Shown: positions 1 to 9,664 of the stretch, piece after piece | Layout of the letters: every line of letters begins with the position of its first letter | Numbering within the stretch: the stretch's first letter is position 1 | NCBI RefSeq assembly: GCF_005154805.1 | Contig: NZ_CP039727.1 | Location: forward strand, 3,593,501-3,657,500 | DNA: 64,000 nucleotides | Source: Bacillus sp. S3 | GTDB lineage: Bacteria; Bacillota; Bacilli; Bacillales; Cytobacillaceae | Reading direction: 5' to 3' | Position numbers and translations under genes: made by a program | The notes under the pieces: model-generated | What the model saw: only the letters and a program-made list of their open reading frames with translations | Told to the model about the DNA's origin: nothing | Database searches by the model: none

Positions 1-1158
1 TTTATCAATCACGTGTGTAAAGTTTTGAATTTCCGGACCAAAGAATTCGACTTCTTCCCCTGGTTTAAAATGGTTACGCTGCTGCAATGTAACGATTTGC
101 GTTTCCTCATTATAGTCAAGCACCAGGCCGACAAATTCAAACTTTGTCTTCTTGCTATGATTACCAAACATTTGCTCTTTATACCCTGGAATTCCTTCAA
201 AAAATGCAGGTGCCGTTTCCCGGTTAGCGCATTTATCAAGTTCCTCTAACCACTCGCGCTTAATAACAAAATTCTCAGGATCGGCACAATAAGCATCAAT
301 CACTTTTCGGTAAATACTTACCACGGTTGCAATGTAATGAATTGATTTCATCCGGCCTTCAATTTTCAAGCTGTCAATTCCAAGCTCGATCATCTGTGGG
401 ATCGCCTGAATGAGGTTAAGATCCTTCGGACTCATTGCGAATGGGTCGTCTCCTTCCTCAAAAAGAGCTACTTCCTGATCGCTGTCCTCAAGCTGGTAAA
501 GATCATAATCCCAGCGGCATGACTGGCAGCAGCCGCCGCGGTTGGAATCCCGTGCTGTCATATGGTTGCTCAATGTACAGCGCCCGGAGTAGGCAATGCA
601 CATCGCCCCATGAATAAAGGTCTCAATCTCAACATCGACCTTTTCTTTCATTTCTCTGATTTCTTCCGCACTAACCTCACGCGCTAATACAACACGCTCT
701 GCCCCGGCCTCTTTCCAAAACTGGGCTGCTTTCCAGTTAGAAAGTGATTGCTGTGTACTAATGTGGATTTCTATCTCAGGAGCAAGCCGGCGGCATGTTT
801 CAATAATGAGCGGATCCGCAACAATAATTCCTGCTATTCCAGTCTCTTTTAAGCCAAGAATATACTCTTCCAAGCCGGCTATATTTTCATTATGAGCAAA
901 AATGTTAGTTGTCACATAAATCTTCGCTCCGTATTTCTTAGCGAACTCGACTCCTTCTTTCATTTCTTCAAAGGTAAAGTTATCCGCGTTTGAACGAAGA
1001 CCATATTCTTGGCCCCCGATAAAGACGGCGTCTGCTCCATAATGAACGGCAATTTTTAGCTTCTCAAGATTGCCTGCCGGCGCAAGGAGTTCCGGCTTCT
1101 TCATAATGACACGTTTTCCATCAATGATTTCAGAAATTTTATCATTAACTGTATACAC
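1..1158 (-). CDS. trhP2: U32-family tRNA uridine hydroxylation protein TrhP2 (YrrO), 3' end beyond window
   Basis: The protein belongs to the peptidase U32 family. In B. subtilis the YrrN/YrrO pair is needed for 5-hydroxyuridine at tRNA wobble position 34, made from prephenate-linked chemistry. The reading frame is open from a GTG at 1158 to base 1 (386 codons) with no stop, so the C-terminus lies outside the window. An AGGAGG box sits about 9 bases before the GTG. Visible family features are the start PELLAPAGN, the HGAMCIAYSGRC segment and the cysteine-rich RGGCCQSCRW around residues 190-195. It follows trhP1 by 16 bases, in one operon with trmR. Assignment to the second paralogue rests on gene order. 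Confidence 0.9.
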   Translation of the reverse strand, partial: MYTVNDKISEIIDGKRVIMKKPELLAPAGNLEKLKIAVHYGADAVFIGGQEYGLRSNADNFTFEEMKEGVEFAKKYGAKIYVTTNIFAHNENIAGLEEYILGLKETGIAGIIVADPLIIETCRRLAPEIEIHISTQQSLSNWKAAQFWKEAGAERVVLAREVSAEEIREMKEKVDVEIETFIHGAMCIAYSGRCTLSNHMTARDSNRGGCCQSCRWDYDLYQLEDSDQEVALFEEGDDPFAMSPKDLNLIQAIPQMIELGIDSLKIEGRMKSIHYIATVVSIYRKVIDAYCADPENFVIKREWLEELDKCANRETAPAFFEGIPGYKEQMFGNHSKKTKFEFVGLVLDYNEETQIVTLQQRNHFKPGEEVEFFGPEIQNFTHVIDK

Positions 1159-1174
1159 GTTTGAACTCCTCCTT

Positions 1175-2104
1175 TTAATAAACTGTTTCCTTAAAATAAA
1201 ACCCTGTATCTAAAGACCGATTTGCTGGCTGGATTTCCTCCATTGCCTCAAGCAGCTCGTCCTTTTTATCCTCATACGCATCCGGATCCTCAAAATATAA
1301 ATCAATGGCTTCACGATAAAGTTTTGTCACAGCCAAAATATATTCAGGTCCCTTTAAAATCCCATCTATCTTAAAGGAATCGACACCGGCCTCTAACATC
1401 TCTTGAAGCTCATCAATGATGCAAATATCATTTGGGCTCATAATATGCGTTCCATTCGCATCTTCAAAAATCGGATACTTATTTTCGCGTTCTTTATCGT
1501 GCAAGAACATATTTTTTTCTGCTTTACGGTTTTCGACTTCCATAACCTTTCCTTGATACTCATAATAATTCCCAAGAAGGGTCCGTTTTGATTGGAACAT
1601 ACAGCTCATTCCATGAACCTGTACTTCAATTTCCACTTCAGCATTTTCTTTAATTTCAACAATGGCATCCATGTTGATTTCTCGTGCTAAGACAGCCCGT
1701 TTCGCGCCTTTTTCACCCCAATAATTACAAGTAAACCAGTTCGTTCCTGTTGTCTCTGTATTCCAATGAAGCTTCAATTCCGGGGCAACTTCTTTAGCAA
1801 TCATTAACACCGCCGGGTCACCAAAAATAATCGCGTCCGCTTTTGCCTCAGCGATAAAGTGGACATATTCTGAAAGCTCGTCTATTTTTTCATTGTGAAA
1901 AATAGCATTCACCGCTACATAAACTTTTTTCCCCATACCGTGCGCAAGTTCAATGGCCTTTTGAACATCTTCACGATTAAACTCCCCTGCTAATCGTAAG
2001 CCAAAGCGCTGCTCCCCGACAACAAAGGCATCGGCTCCTGCTTCTGCAAGTGGCAAAATATCGTTTACCGTCAATGGAGTGACTAGCAATTCTGTTTTTT
2101 TCAT
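1175..2104 (-). CDS. trhP1: U32-family tRNA uridine hydroxylation protein TrhP1 (YrrN)
   Basis: This is the shorter U32 paralogue (309 aa), the usual length of YrrN. It is known to cooperate with TrhP2 in prephenate-dependent 5-hydroxyuridine formation at U34. The N-terminus LLVTPLTVNDILPLAEAGADAF and the central VHGMSCMFQSKRTLL are typical of the family; it lacks the extra C-terminal domain of YrrO. The ATG is preceded by AGGAGAGGTGAGG. Its start overlaps the trmR stop by four bases (ATGA), implying translational coupling. The order trmR-trhP1-trhP2 places hydroxylation beside the methylation that follows it. Confidence 0.9.
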   Translation of the reverse strand: MKKTELLVTPLTVNDILPLAEAGADAFVVGEQRFGLRLAGEFNREDVQKAIELAHGMGKKVYVAVNAIFHNEKIDELSEYVHFIAEAKADAIIFGDPAVLMIAKEVAPELKLHWNTETTGTNWFTCNYWGEKGAKRAVLAREINMDAIVEIKENAEVEIEVQVHGMSCMFQSKRTLLGNYYEYQGKVMEVENRKAEKNMFLHDKERENKYPIFEDANGTHIMSPNDICIIDELQEMLEAGVDSFKIDGILKGPEYILAVTKLYREAIDLYFEDPDAYEDKKDELLEAMEEIQPANRSLDTGFYFKETVY

Positions 2105-2751
2105 TTCCTCTCACCTCTCCTTTTGCTGATTGCAACCCCGTCCCCCACAGGCAGGATCACGGAGTCATATTCCGGATGATTTAGTAACCAATGATTAAAT
2201 TCATCTATTTTTTTCACAAGGTTTCTGATTCTTTTGGATTCAATTACATCTTCAGCTACAAGTCCTTTAAACAGCACATTATCAGTAATAATCATGCCAT
2301 CGTCTCGAAGATATTTTTCATACATCTCAAAGAACTTTTTGTATTGGCCTTTAGCAGCATCAATAAAAATAGCATCGAATGGTGCCCGCCCTTGAACAAA
2401 ATTTTCAACCTCAAGAGCATCGCCTTCAATGATCGTAATTTGCTTACCTTTAGGTGATCGCCCGATAAATGCTTTTGCAACTTGTATTCTTTCTTCGTCC
2501 CGTTCAATCGTAACGATTTCAGCATTAGGCAATGCCTCTGCCATTCGTAACGCCGAATAGCCAATCGCGGTGCCAACCTCAAGAATTCTTTCGGATTGAT
2601 GGATTCGCAGTAATTGCAGCATGGTTTCAATACCGGCAAGTTCCATAATCGGAACATTATGCTCCTTTGCATAGCTCTCCATCTCGGAAAGCAGGGGAAT
2701 GCGAGCCGGAATTAGACCTTCAATATAAAAATGCAGCTTCTCATTTAACAA
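2101..2751 (-). CDS. trmR: tRNA 5-hydroxyuridine methyltransferase TrmR (YrrM)
   Basis: This is an SAM-dependent O-methyltransferase of the caffeoyl-CoA/catechol type (216 aa). In B. subtilis it converts ho5U34 to 5-methoxyuridine in tRNA. The SAM-binding region reads ILEVGTAIGYSALRMA (about residues 56-71), followed by an acidic IVTIERDEER and by AIFIDAAKGQY, the post-motif with the metal-binding Asp. The start is a TTG with GAGGTGA seven bases upstream; no ATG fits. It is first in the operon with trhP1 and trhP2. A structured 245-base interval precedes it (see 2815-2920). Confidence 0.9.
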   Translation of the reverse strand: MLNEKLHFYIEGLIPARIPLLSEMESYAKEHNVPIMELAGIETMLQLLRIHQSERILEVGTAIGYSALRMAEALPNAEIVTIERDEERIQVAKAFIGRSPKGKQITIIEGDALEVENFVQGRAPFDAIFIDAAKGQYKKFFEMYEKYLRDDGMIITDNVLFKGLVAEDVIESKRIRNLVKKIDEFNHWLLNHPEYDSVILPVGDGVAISKRRGERK

Positions 2752-2814
2752 GCTGCCGTCACCTCAATTCATAGAAGCATTTTTACCAAAAATATGCTCT
2801 TTAGACATGAAAAA

Positions 2815-2920
2815 ATAGCGTTCACAGAAAATGTTGCAGTTAGCGTAAGGAAGTTTTGGGTTCCGATACGCTATTTTAGGCAGATCCTGCCGCAAATCAC
2901 CTTACTGTGAGGTACGCTAT
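2815..2920. repeat. Structured intergenic element with four TAGCGT/ACGCTA boxes
   Basis: Four copies of one octamer lie between mltG and trmR: two forward (ATAGCGTT at 2815, TTAGCGTA at 2840) and two inverted (TACGCTAT at 2867 and 2913). Small hairpins are nested between them, for example GGCAG-ATC-CTGCC at 2879-2891 and ACCTTACTGTGAGGT just after. The symmetry would allow a large folded RNA or an intergenic repeat. No known RNA family is recognised. Confidence 0.5.
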
Positions 2921-2963
2921 GAAATACATATTAAAACACCTGAATTATTTTAACATAAAACCA

Positions 2964-2986
2964 GGGGGAATGCTAACCTTTCCCCC
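2964..2986 (-). terminator. Intrinsic terminator after mltG
   Basis: GGGGGAA and TTCCCCC form a 7-bp stem with a 9-base loop. On the minus strand it begins about 10 bases past the mltG stop and is followed by GGTTTTATG, a weak T-rich tail. Confidence 0.65.
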
Positions 2987-2996
2987 ATAAAATCCA

Positions 2997-4133
2997 TTAT
3001 TTTTTATTGGTAATATGTTTTGCTTTTTCCTGATTATGTTCTTCTAATGTTTTTGTAAAGATAACTGCACCCTCTGCCGTTGCCAGGAAATAATAGTAAT
3101 CCGTTTCCGCCGGTTCCAGTGCCGCTTCAATAGAAACTTTTCCGGCATTGGCAATCGGACCCGGCGGCAGACCCGTATTTTTATACGTATTATAAGGTGA
3201 GTTCACTTCCAAATCATCATATAAAACTTTCTCTTTATGTTTTCCTTGCGCATATAAAACAGTTGGATCGGTTTGTAGCGGCATGCCTATTTTCATTCGG
3301 TTATAGAAAACACTTGCGATTGTTTTCCGGTCGGCTTTCCCCGTAGCCTCCTCCTCGATTAAAGACGCCATCGTGAGCAATTGATGAACGGAAAGCTTTT
3401 TTTCATTACTTTCCGCCGCATAATCCGCAACCACTGATCTTGTTTTATCAAGCATTGCCGTGACCATTTCATCAACAGTTGGATTTGGCTTATAAAATGG
3501 ATAGGTCGCTGGATATAAGTAGCCTTCAAGTGGAAATTTTACCGTTGAATGAAGAATTTCATCAGTTAATATATCAGGGTATTTGGCCATTAGTGTACTA
3601 ATAAATTCTTTATCATTTAATTTATTAAAAACGTCATCTTCTTTTTGGCTTGTTGCTTTTGCCATAATAGCCGCAATTTCCTTCAGCTGCTTTCCCTCTG
3701 GAATCGTAATTTTAAAGCTTGCCTTCGCTAGTACTTTACCCGTTTTCAAGCGGCTGACGATTTCAGGAACATCCATCGAAGGGCTAAGCTGATAATCTCC
3801 GGCCATAAAGCCGCCTTCATTTTTTAGCTTTACATAATACTTGAATACTTTAGCATTTTTTATAATGCCGTTTGCTACTAATTTTTCTGCAATCCCTGTG
3901 ACAGATGACCCTAACGGGATTTCGACTGTTTTCTGTTTCTTACTGTTAGCGTCAACAGGTTTAAGTGCTGATTGTATGTAGAGATATCCTCCGCCGCCAA
4001 TTATGACTATGAATAATACCATTAAGATTGAGATAATTAAAACAATCTTACGAACAATTTTTGCTTCATGGTGCTGCTCAAGCATTTTTTTTCGAATAAC
4101 CTCTTTCTTTGAGCCCTTTTCGTCTGTTGTCAT
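2997..4133 (-). CDS. mltG: Endolytic murein transglycosylase MltG (YrrL)
   Basis: MltG cleaves nascent glycan strands in the membrane and is thought to set their length. A cytoplasmic basic N-terminus is followed by one transmembrane helix (about residues 30-52, IVLIISILMVLFIVIIGGGG). Then come a LysM-like section and the YceG domain with the catalytic-Glu segment MASLIEEEATG and the signature FYNRMKIGMPLQTDPTVLYA. The C-terminus has the usual PLEGYLYPATYPF and LPPGPIANAG. I chose the ATG at 4133 because GGAAGGGGG lies just upstream; an in-frame extension to 4223 lacks a ribosome site. It is separated from yrzB by a terminator. Confidence 0.92.
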   Translation of the reverse strand: MTTDEKGSKKEVIRKKMLEQHHEAKIVRKIVLIISILMVLFIVIIGGGGYLYIQSALKPVDANSKKQKTVEIPLGSSVTGIAEKLVANGIIKNAKVFKYYVKLKNEGGFMAGDYQLSPSMDVPEIVSRLKTGKVLAKASFKITIPEGKQLKEIAAIMAKATSQKEDDVFNKLNDKEFISTLMAKYPDILTDEILHSTVKFPLEGYLYPATYPFYKPNPTVDEMVTAMLDKTRSVVADYAAESNEKKLSVHQLLTMASLIEEEATGKADRKTIASVFYNRMKIGMPLQTDPTVLYAQGKHKEKVLYDDLEVNSPYNTYKNTGLPPGPIANAGKVSIEAALEPAETDYYYFLATAEGAVIFTKTLEEHNQEKAKHITNKK

Positions 4134-4280
4134 CTTTTTCCCCCTTCCCATGACCAATGGAACAATAAAATTCGCCCTAATTTTATGTAAATATAAAAAA
4201 AGATATCGTAATAATTTCAGCATATACTTCGAAAAATGTCAATTTATCAATGAATTTGTCATATTTTTATATTAAAAAAA

Positions 4281-4300
4281 CCGGTTGCATACGCAACCGA
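4281..4300 (-). terminator. Intrinsic terminator after yrzB
   Basis: CGGTTGC/GCAACCG stem with a 4-base loop. On the minus strand it is followed by a run of seven T. It ends the alaS-yrzL-ruvX-yrzB transcription unit. Confidence 0.85.
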
Positions 4301-4309
4301 TTTGCTTAC

Positions 4310-4609
4310 TTAATGTTCCTCTTGTTCCTCGTTAAAAGTATTAAATACCTCTTCTACCATATCCCACTCTTCGTCCGTTTCGATTTCCATTAATTCTCCG
4401 AAACCGCCGTCTTCAGTTGGAATGTATGCATATGTGAGAATATCAATTTCTTCCTCTTCATCCTCATCCGCACCAACCGGATAAAAGAACACATAGGACT
4501 TTTCAAATTCGTCTGAATCAAACGTAAAAAGTATTTCAAATAATTGTTCATCGCCATTTTCATCTACTAGTGTGATATAGCGATCCTCATGGTTATGTTC
4601 GTGTGTCAT
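4310..4609 (-). CDS. yrzB: DUF1292 family acidic protein YrzB
   Basis: This is a 99-residue, strongly acidic protein of the DUF1292 family, of unknown function. The core pattern is [20 protein letters not shown] followed by SYVFFYPVG, then an acidic stretch ([10 protein letters not shown]) and a Glu-rich tail. It is the last gene of the cluster alaS-yrzL-ruvX-yrzB, 12 bases after ruvX, a conserved Bacillaceae order. Nothing in the sequence points to an enzymatic role. Confidence 0.85.
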   Translation of the reverse strand: MTHEHNHEDRYITLVDENGDEQLFEILFTFDSDEFEKSYVFFYPVGADEDEEEEIDILTYAYIPTEDGGFGELMEIETDEEWDMVEEVFNTFNEEQEEH

Positions 4610-4621
4610 ATCTTCACCTCA

Positions 4622-5038
4622 TTAATTTTTACTATCAAGATAGCCTTGAAGAATCATCACTGCTGCCATTTTATCGATGACCTTCTTTCGTTTTTTCCGA
4701 CTGACATCGGCTTCAAGCAATACTCGTTCAGCAGCCATTGTTGTCAGCCGCTCGTCCCATAAAACAGTAGGTACAGCAAACCGGTTCTCGATTTCAGCAG
4801 CAAATTGCTGACTGGCTTCTCCGCGCGGACCCACCGTCCCGTTCATATTTTTTGGAAATCCAATAACGACCGTATCGACTTGATACTCACTAATTATTTG
4901 ACCAATCTCCTCAAAACCAAACTCCTGCTTTTCTTCATTGATTTTGAGGGTTTTAAGGCCCTGTGCCGTCCATCCCAGCTCATCGCTTAGGGCAATACCG
5001 ACGGTTTTAGAGCCAACATCTAAACCCATTGCACGCAT
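4622..5038 (-). CDS. ruvX: RuvX/YqgF family resolvase-like nuclease (YrrK)
   Basis: 138 aa, with the RNase H-like fold of the RuvX/YqgF family. Family members are implicated in 16S rRNA 5'-end processing and/or Holliday junction resolution; which applies here is not shown. Conserved acidic motifs are [16 protein letters not shown] (residues 5-20), [18 protein letters not shown] and WDERLTT near residue 95. The start codon ATG at 5038 follows GAGGGTT. The gene begins three bases after yrzL ends, so the two are probably co-translated. Confidence 0.88.
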   Translation of the reverse strand: MRAMGLDVGSKTVGIALSDELGWTAQGLKTLKINEEKQEFGFEEIGQIISEYQVDTVVIGFPKNMNGTVGPRGEASQQFAAEIENRFAVPTVLWDERLTTMAAERVLLEADVSRKKRKKVIDKMAAVMILQGYLDSKN

Positions 5039-5041
5039 TAC

Positions 5042-5308
5042 TTAACCCTCTCGTTGTTGTTTTAGATAGGATTTGACCAATTCCTCAATAATTTCGTCCC
5101 GTTCTAACTTGCGAATGATGTTGCGGGCATCGCGATGCCGTGGAATATAGGCAGGATCGCCCGATAATAGGTATCCGACAATTTGATTGATAGGATTATA
5201 CCCCTTTTCCTGCAAAGCCTCATAGACTTGAAATAACACATCCTTCACATCATGTTCAAATGGCTCTTCGGGAAAATTAAATCGCATCGTTTTGTCAAAT
5301 GAACTCAC
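5042..5308 (-). CDS. yrzL: IreB family regulatory protein YrzL
   Basis: An 88-residue protein of the DUF965/IreB family. In Enterococcus the homologue is a phosphoprotein substrate of the Ser/Thr kinase IreK. The core [19 protein letters not shown] and the C-terminal [10 protein letters not shown] are characteristic. I start it at the GTG giving MSSFDKTM, six bases after GAGGTG; a GTG three codons earlier overlaps that ribosome site. N-terminal Ser/Thr residues could be phosphorylated, by analogy only. It lies between alaS (75 bases upstream) and ruvX. Confidence 0.88.
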   Translation of the reverse strand: MSSFDKTMRFNFPEEPFEHDVKDVLFQVYEALQEKGYNPINQIVGYLLSGDPAYIPRHRDARNIIRKLERDEIIEELVKSYLKQQREG

Positions 5309-5383
5309 TTCATGCACCTCGCCTTTCTAACAGAGGAGAGAATTGTATTAATTACCTACATTTTACACTAATCTGTCCCATTA

Positions 5384-8020
5384 TCAAATGGATTTTACCC
5401 ATTCGTCTACGAATTGGAGTGCGGAATCCAATTTTGCAGGATCTTTTCCTCCCGCCTGGGCCATATCTGGACGGCCGCCGCCTCCTCCGCCGCAGCGTGT
5501 AGCGACTTCTTTTATAAGTTTCCCGGCATGGTAGCCTTTGTCGATTAAATCCTTTGTTACAGCGGCAATTAGATTTACCTTTCCTTCATGCGCACTGCCG
5601 AGAACAATGACAACAGAACCAAGCTTTTGCTTCAGGTCATCTGCCATATTTCTCAAGTTATTCATATCAGCAGCCTGAACCTTTGCTGCTAAGACCGTTA
5701 CACCGTCAACTTCTTTCGCTTTAGATACAAGGCTGCCCGCTTCAATATTTCCAAGCTTTGTGGCAAGCGATTCGTTTTCCCGCTGCAGCTGTTTCATTTC
5801 GATCATTAAACTTTCAATTCGGTTCACAATATCTTTCGGATTTGTTTTAAGCTTCTCAGCTGCATCCTTTAACAAACCAACTTGATCATTTAATGATTTA
5901 TAAGCTGATTCACCTGTTACAGCCTCAATTCTTCTTGTTCCGGCACCAATTCCGCCTTCCGAAACAATTTTAAACAAGCCAATAACAGATGTATTAGGAA
6001 CATGACAGCCTCCGCAAAGCTCTAGGCTGTAATCACCAACCCTAACAACACGGACGATATCACCATATTTTTCTCCAAAAAGGGCCATTGCCCCCATTGC
6101 TTTTGCCTCTGCAATTGGTTTTAGGCTGATGTCGACTTCGATATTCCGCCAAATCTTTTCATTCACGATTTTTTCAATCTGTTCCAATTCTTCCGGCTGA
6201 ATTTGACCAAAATGCGAAAAGTCAAAACGAAGACGGTCAGGCTCGACAAGAGAACCAGCTTGGTTTACGTGCTCGCCAAGCACGTCCTTAAGGGCTTGAT
6301 GAAGCAAATGTGTTGCTGTATGGTTTTTGATAGTCTTGACGCGGTTCTCGGCGTCCACCTTTGCTGTTACCGGCTGGTTCGTTTTTAATGTACCGCTTTT
6401 TACTACTACTTGATGGAGGTTTTGACCATTCGGCGCTTTTTGAACATCCTTAACGGCAACGCTGACACCCTCTCCCTCAATTATGCCACGGTCTGCAATT
6501 TGTCCGCCGCTTTCTGCATAAAACGGTGTCACATCGAGAATGAGCTGGACTTCTTCACCGCCTAATGCTTCCTCTACAAGTTCGCCATTCTTAATGATTG
6601 CTGCAACAGCTCCGCTAGTCTCTAGAGTATCGTAGCCAGCGAATTTACTTTGGACAGTAACATCGCGAAGTACTCCGCCTTGCACCTGCATGGAATCGAC
6701 ATCTTGACGGGCCTTTCTTGCACGGTCACGCTGCTGCTCCATTTCAACCTCGAAGCCTTGATGATCAACCTTCATGCCTTCCTCTTCGGCATATTCTTCA
6801 GTCAGTTCTACAGGGAATCCGTATGTGTCATAAAGACGGAACACATCAGCACCTGTAATCGTACCGCTGCCTTTTTCTTTTTCCTTTTTAATGACGCTTG
6901 CTAAAATCGCTAAGCCTTCATGAAGGGTTTCGTGGAAACGCTCCTCTTCATTTTTAATGACCTTTTGAATGAATTCGGTCTTGTCCTTTACCTCTGGATA
7001 GAAATCATCCATGATTTCACCGACGACAGGAACGAGTTCATACATAAATGGACGGTTGATATTGATTTGTTTCGCGTAGCGGACAGCCCGGCGCAGCAAA
7101 CGACGCAGCACATAGCCGCGGCCTTCATTGGACGGCAATGCACCATCGCCAACTGCAAATGCCACCGTACGAATATGGTCAGCGATGACTTTGAATGCGA
7201 CATCGCGTTCTTTATCAACGCCATATTTTTCACCGGATATTTCCTCGACTGCCCGAATGATTGGAATAAATAAATCTGTATCGAAATTGGTAGGAACATT
7301 TTGAACAACAGATGCCATCCGCTCAAGTCCCATGCCGGTATCAATATTTTTCTTTGGCAGCGGTGTGTAGGTACCATCAGGGTTATGATTAAATTGTGAA
7401 AAAACTAGGTTCCATACTTCAAGATAACGCTCGTTTTCACCGCCTGGGTATAGTTCTGGGTCGCTTGGGTCATCTCCATACTCCTGACCGCGATCATAGA
7501 AAATTTCGGTATTCGGGCCGCTTGGTCCTTCACCAATATCCCAGAAGTTCCCTTCAAGGCGAATAATGCGTTCTTCTGGTATGCCAATTGTTTTATTCCA
7601 AATTTCGTATGCTTCATGATCCTCTGGGTGAACTGTCACAGATAATAACTCTGGATTCCAGCCAATCCATTTTTCATCGGTTAAAAATTCCCATGCCCAT
7701 TCAATTGCTTCCTGTTTGAAATATTCACCGATAGAAAAGTTACCAAGCATTTCAAAGAACGTATGGTGACGTGCGGTTTTTCCGACATTCTCAATATCAT
7801 TCGTTCTAATAGATTTTTGGGCATTTGTGATACGTGGATTTTCAGGGACTACCCGCCCATCAAAATATTTCTTTAAGGTTGCCACACCACTGTTGATCCA
7901 CAACAAGGAAGGATCATCATGCGGAACAAGAGATGCACTTGGTTCAATAGCGTGTCCTTTTTCTTCGTTAAAAAACTGTAAAAACATCGAGCGGATTTGT
8001 GATCCAGTTAAATTTTTCAT
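5384..8020 (-). CDS. alaS: Alanyl-tRNA synthetase
   Basis: Class II synthetase that charges tRNA-Ala and edits Ser/Gly mischarging. The length (878 aa) is as expected for Bacillus. The catalytic domain is at the N-terminus ([14 protein letters not shown], class II motif 2 region, about residues 82-95). The editing domain shows its zinc ligands HTATHLLH (about 567-574) and CGGCH (about 670). The C-Ala domain ends in the Gly-rich [16 protein letters not shown]. The ATG follows AAGGAGG. Expression is controlled by the T-box leader directly upstream. Confidence 0.97.
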   Translation of the reverse strand: MKNLTGSQIRSMFLQFFNEEKGHAIEPSASLVPHDDPSLLWINSGVATLKKYFDGRVVPENPRITNAQKSIRTNDIENVGKTARHHTFFEMLGNFSIGEYFKQEAIEWAWEFLTDEKWIGWNPELLSVTVHPEDHEAYEIWNKTIGIPEERIIRLEGNFWDIGEGPSGPNTEIFYDRGQEYGDDPSDPELYPGGENERYLEVWNLVFSQFNHNPDGTYTPLPKKNIDTGMGLERMASVVQNVPTNFDTDLFIPIIRAVEEISGEKYGVDKERDVAFKVIADHIRTVAFAVGDGALPSNEGRGYVLRRLLRRAVRYAKQININRPFMYELVPVVGEIMDDFYPEVKDKTEFIQKVIKNEEERFHETLHEGLAILASVIKKEKEKGSGTITGADVFRLYDTYGFPVELTEEYAEEEGMKVDHQGFEVEMEQQRDRARKARQDVDSMQVQGGVLRDVTVQSKFAGYDTLETSGAVAAIIKNGELVEEALGGEEVQLILDVTPFYAESGGQIADRGIIEGEGVSVAVKDVQKAPNGQNLHQVVVKSGTLKTNQPVTAKVDAENRVKTIKNHTATHLLHQALKDVLGEHVNQAGSLVEPDRLRFDFSHFGQIQPEELEQIEKIVNEKIWRNIEVDISLKPIAEAKAMGAMALFGEKYGDIVRVVRVGDYSLELCGGCHVPNTSVIGLFKIVSEGGIGAGTRRIEAVTGESAYKSLNDQVGLLKDAAEKLKTNPKDIVNRIESLMIEMKQLQRENESLATKLGNIEAGSLVSKAKEVDGVTVLAAKVQAADMNNLRNMADDLKQKLGSVVIVLGSAHEGKVNLIAAVTKDLIDKGYHAGKLIKEVATRCGGGGGGRPDMAQAGGKDPAKLDSALQFVDEWVKSI

Positions 8021-8040
8021 AGAATTAAGCCTCCTTTTTA

Positions 8041-8323
8041 TAATAAAAAAGCATACAAAAAAGCCCTCATCCCATAGCAGGGACGAGAGCTTGATCTCGC
8101 GGTACCACCCTGATTACGAATACAATAAGCTGTATCCATCTCTCAAAAGTGCCTTAACGCGGCACTGACGGCAGTGATTAGCTGCACTCCGGATTAGCTT
8201 TCTGTTATCCTTCACCTAGAGCTCCTTTCAGCCGTGGAAGCTCCTCTCTTCTACGCTTTTACACGTTACAGATGGACTATAACATACTTGGGTCCTTCTA
8301 CATTTTTCAACAAATATTCTATA
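8041..8323 (-). ncRNA. T-box riboswitch leader of alaS
   Basis: The 14-base T-box AGGGTGGTACCGCG is read on the minus strand at 8111-8098. It is followed by a terminator, GCUCUCGUCCC pairing with GGGAUGAGGGC (8090-8063) and a run of six T. Upstream Stem I elements are visible, including AGAGAG-type bulge sequence and a GGAGCU...GGAGCUC apical stem. A GCU triplet in AAAGCTAATCC, about 20 bases after that stem, is a plausible Ala specifier. Uncharged tRNA-Ala should favour the antiterminator and raise alaS expression. Confidence 0.92.
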
Positions 8324-8329
8324 TGACGA

Positions 8330-8358
8330 ATTATAGCCACCCGAAAAACGTTTGTCAA
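8330..8358 (-). promoter_or_regulatory. Sigma-A promoter of the alaS T-box leader
   Basis: A perfect consensus promoter: TTGACA (8358-8353), 17-base spacer, TATAAT (8335-8330). The -35 hexamer contains the TGA stop codon of yrrI. Predicted start is near 8323. Confidence 0.88.
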
Positions 8359-9419
8359 TTTGATTCCTTCATTAAATGATTTTTTGCGTGAATGATCCCC
8401 ACTTTTAGCACAGCCATGATCGGTACCGCCAATATAAGACCTAGAACACCGCCAATTTCTCCGCCTGCCGTTAATGCGGCCATAATGACTAGCGGGTGCA
8501 TATGCAAACTCTTGCCCACAATATAGGGGGATAAGATATTTCCTTCAAGAAATTGCAGCCCAAACACAATGACTAACGTAATTATCACTAATTTCACCGA
8601 TGTTGTCGCGGCGATTATGACTGCCGGCACAGCCCCAATAATCGGTCCAAAATAAGGGATTACGTTGGTCGCACCAATAATCAGCCCTAATAATAAGGGG
8701 TATTTTAAATGAAAGACCCAAAATAACAGGGCAGAAATACTGCCGATTATGACACAAACAAGGAGCTGCCCCCGAATATAACTGCCAAGGGATTTATCGA
8801 CATCTTTTAGAAATAATGTCCCCTTCCTGCGCCACTTTTTAGGGGTCATATACCAAACTGCCCGTTTAATTAAGCCAAAATCCTTTAACATATAAAAAGC
8901 AATGAAAGGAATAAGCAACATCAATAATGCTGAATTCAACAGGTTCAATAACATATTGACGATAACCGTTAGTAATGAGTCCATCTTTCTCTCGAAGGTA
9001 TCGATGCCGTCATTCATGCGGGCTTGCAGTCCATCCGGCCATGCCCTTGTATGTGCTTGGAGCTGGTTAATCCAATCGCGGTATTGTTCCGCAAAGACAG
9101 GCGCACTCTCGGACAAGTCTTTTAATTGATCAATGATTGCCGGTATCCCTTTATACAATCCCGCGCCGATTCCGCCAAAAAAAATAAAATAAATTAAAAT
9201 AATTGCAAACCCGCGATGTAGACCTTTTTCATGTAATCTTTCGACGATAGGGTGTAGTAAATAGGTAATAAACCCGCCAATAATAAAGGGAATAATGATG
9301 ATGGCAGCCATTCTGACAACCGGCATCCACACGAAACTAATTTTTAGAAAAACAAAAATGACAATTAACAAAAGGAGCAAAAAACCGATGCGGTAATACC
9401 ATTTCATCCGAATATCCAC
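8355..9419 (-). CDS. yrrI: AI-2E family transporter (YrrI)
   Basis: A 354-residue polytopic membrane protein of the AI-2E (TqsA/PerM) family. Members export signals, ions or other solutes; the substrate here is unknown. Hydrophobic segments occupy residues 8-65, a soluble section follows (residues 85-145, QLKDLSESAPVF onward), and several helices run to the C-terminus. Family features include GLIIGATNVIPYFGPIIGAVPA near residues 245-265. The GTG start is eight bases after AGGAGG; an internal ATG four codons later is a weaker alternative. Its stop lies inside the alaS promoter. Confidence 0.88.
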   Translation of the reverse strand: MDIRMKWYYRIGFLLLLLIVIFVFLKISFVWMPVVRMAAIIIIPFIIGGFITYLLHPIVERLHEKGLHRGFAIILIYFIFFGGIGAGLYKGIPAIIDQLKDLSESAPVFAEQYRDWINQLQAHTRAWPDGLQARMNDGIDTFERKMDSLLTVIVNMLLNLLNSALLMLLIPFIAFYMLKDFGLIKRAVWYMTPKKWRRKGTLFLKDVDKSLGSYIRGQLLVCVIIGSISALLFWVFHLKYPLLLGLIIGATNVIPYFGPIIGAVPAVIIAATTSVKLVIITLVIVFGLQFLEGNILSPYIVGKSLHMHPLVIMAALTAGGEIGGVLGLILAVPIMAVLKVGIIHAKNHLMKESN

Positions 9420-9478
9420 TTTTCATGCCTCCTTTTGGTTAGTTTTGGAGACAATTGGGGAAAATATGCAAATAAAAA

Positions 9479-9502
9479 TCCCCCTCATGCCCGAGGGGGA
9501 CT
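9479..9502 (-). terminator. Intrinsic terminator after yrzQ
   Basis: CCCCCTC/GAGGGGG stem with a short loop. On the minus strand it follows the yrzQ stop and is trailed by ATTTTTAT. It separates yrzQ from yrrI. Confidence 0.82.
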
Positions 9503-9506
9503 ACCA

Positions 9507-9641
9507 TTAAAAAATCGCTCGTTTTACTTTCTTTTGCATTCTTTTCATATTGCGGGCAGACATCATATTATTTCGCTGAGCGATATTATAGGCTGCCATT
9601 CCCGCACCAAAAGCAATCATCGTTGTCATCATTTTACCCAT
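9507..9641 (-). CDS. yrzQ: Small basic YrzQ family protein (DUF3918)
   Basis: A 44-codon gene, found by reading the interval directly. ATG at 9641, preceded by AGAGGTGAGACGC. The product begins MGKMMTTMIAFGAGMAA (a short hydrophobic stretch) and ends in an Arg/Lys-rich tail (MKRMQKKVKRAIF). That matches the short YrzQ proteins encoded between yrrD and yrrI in Bacillus. Function unknown; it could sit at the membrane by its N-terminus. A terminator follows immediately. Confidence 0.75.
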   Translation of the reverse strand: MGKMMTTMIAFGAGMAAYNIAQRNNMMSARNMKRMQKKVKRAIF

Positions 9642-9664
9642 GCGTCTCACCTCTTTTTTAAAAT

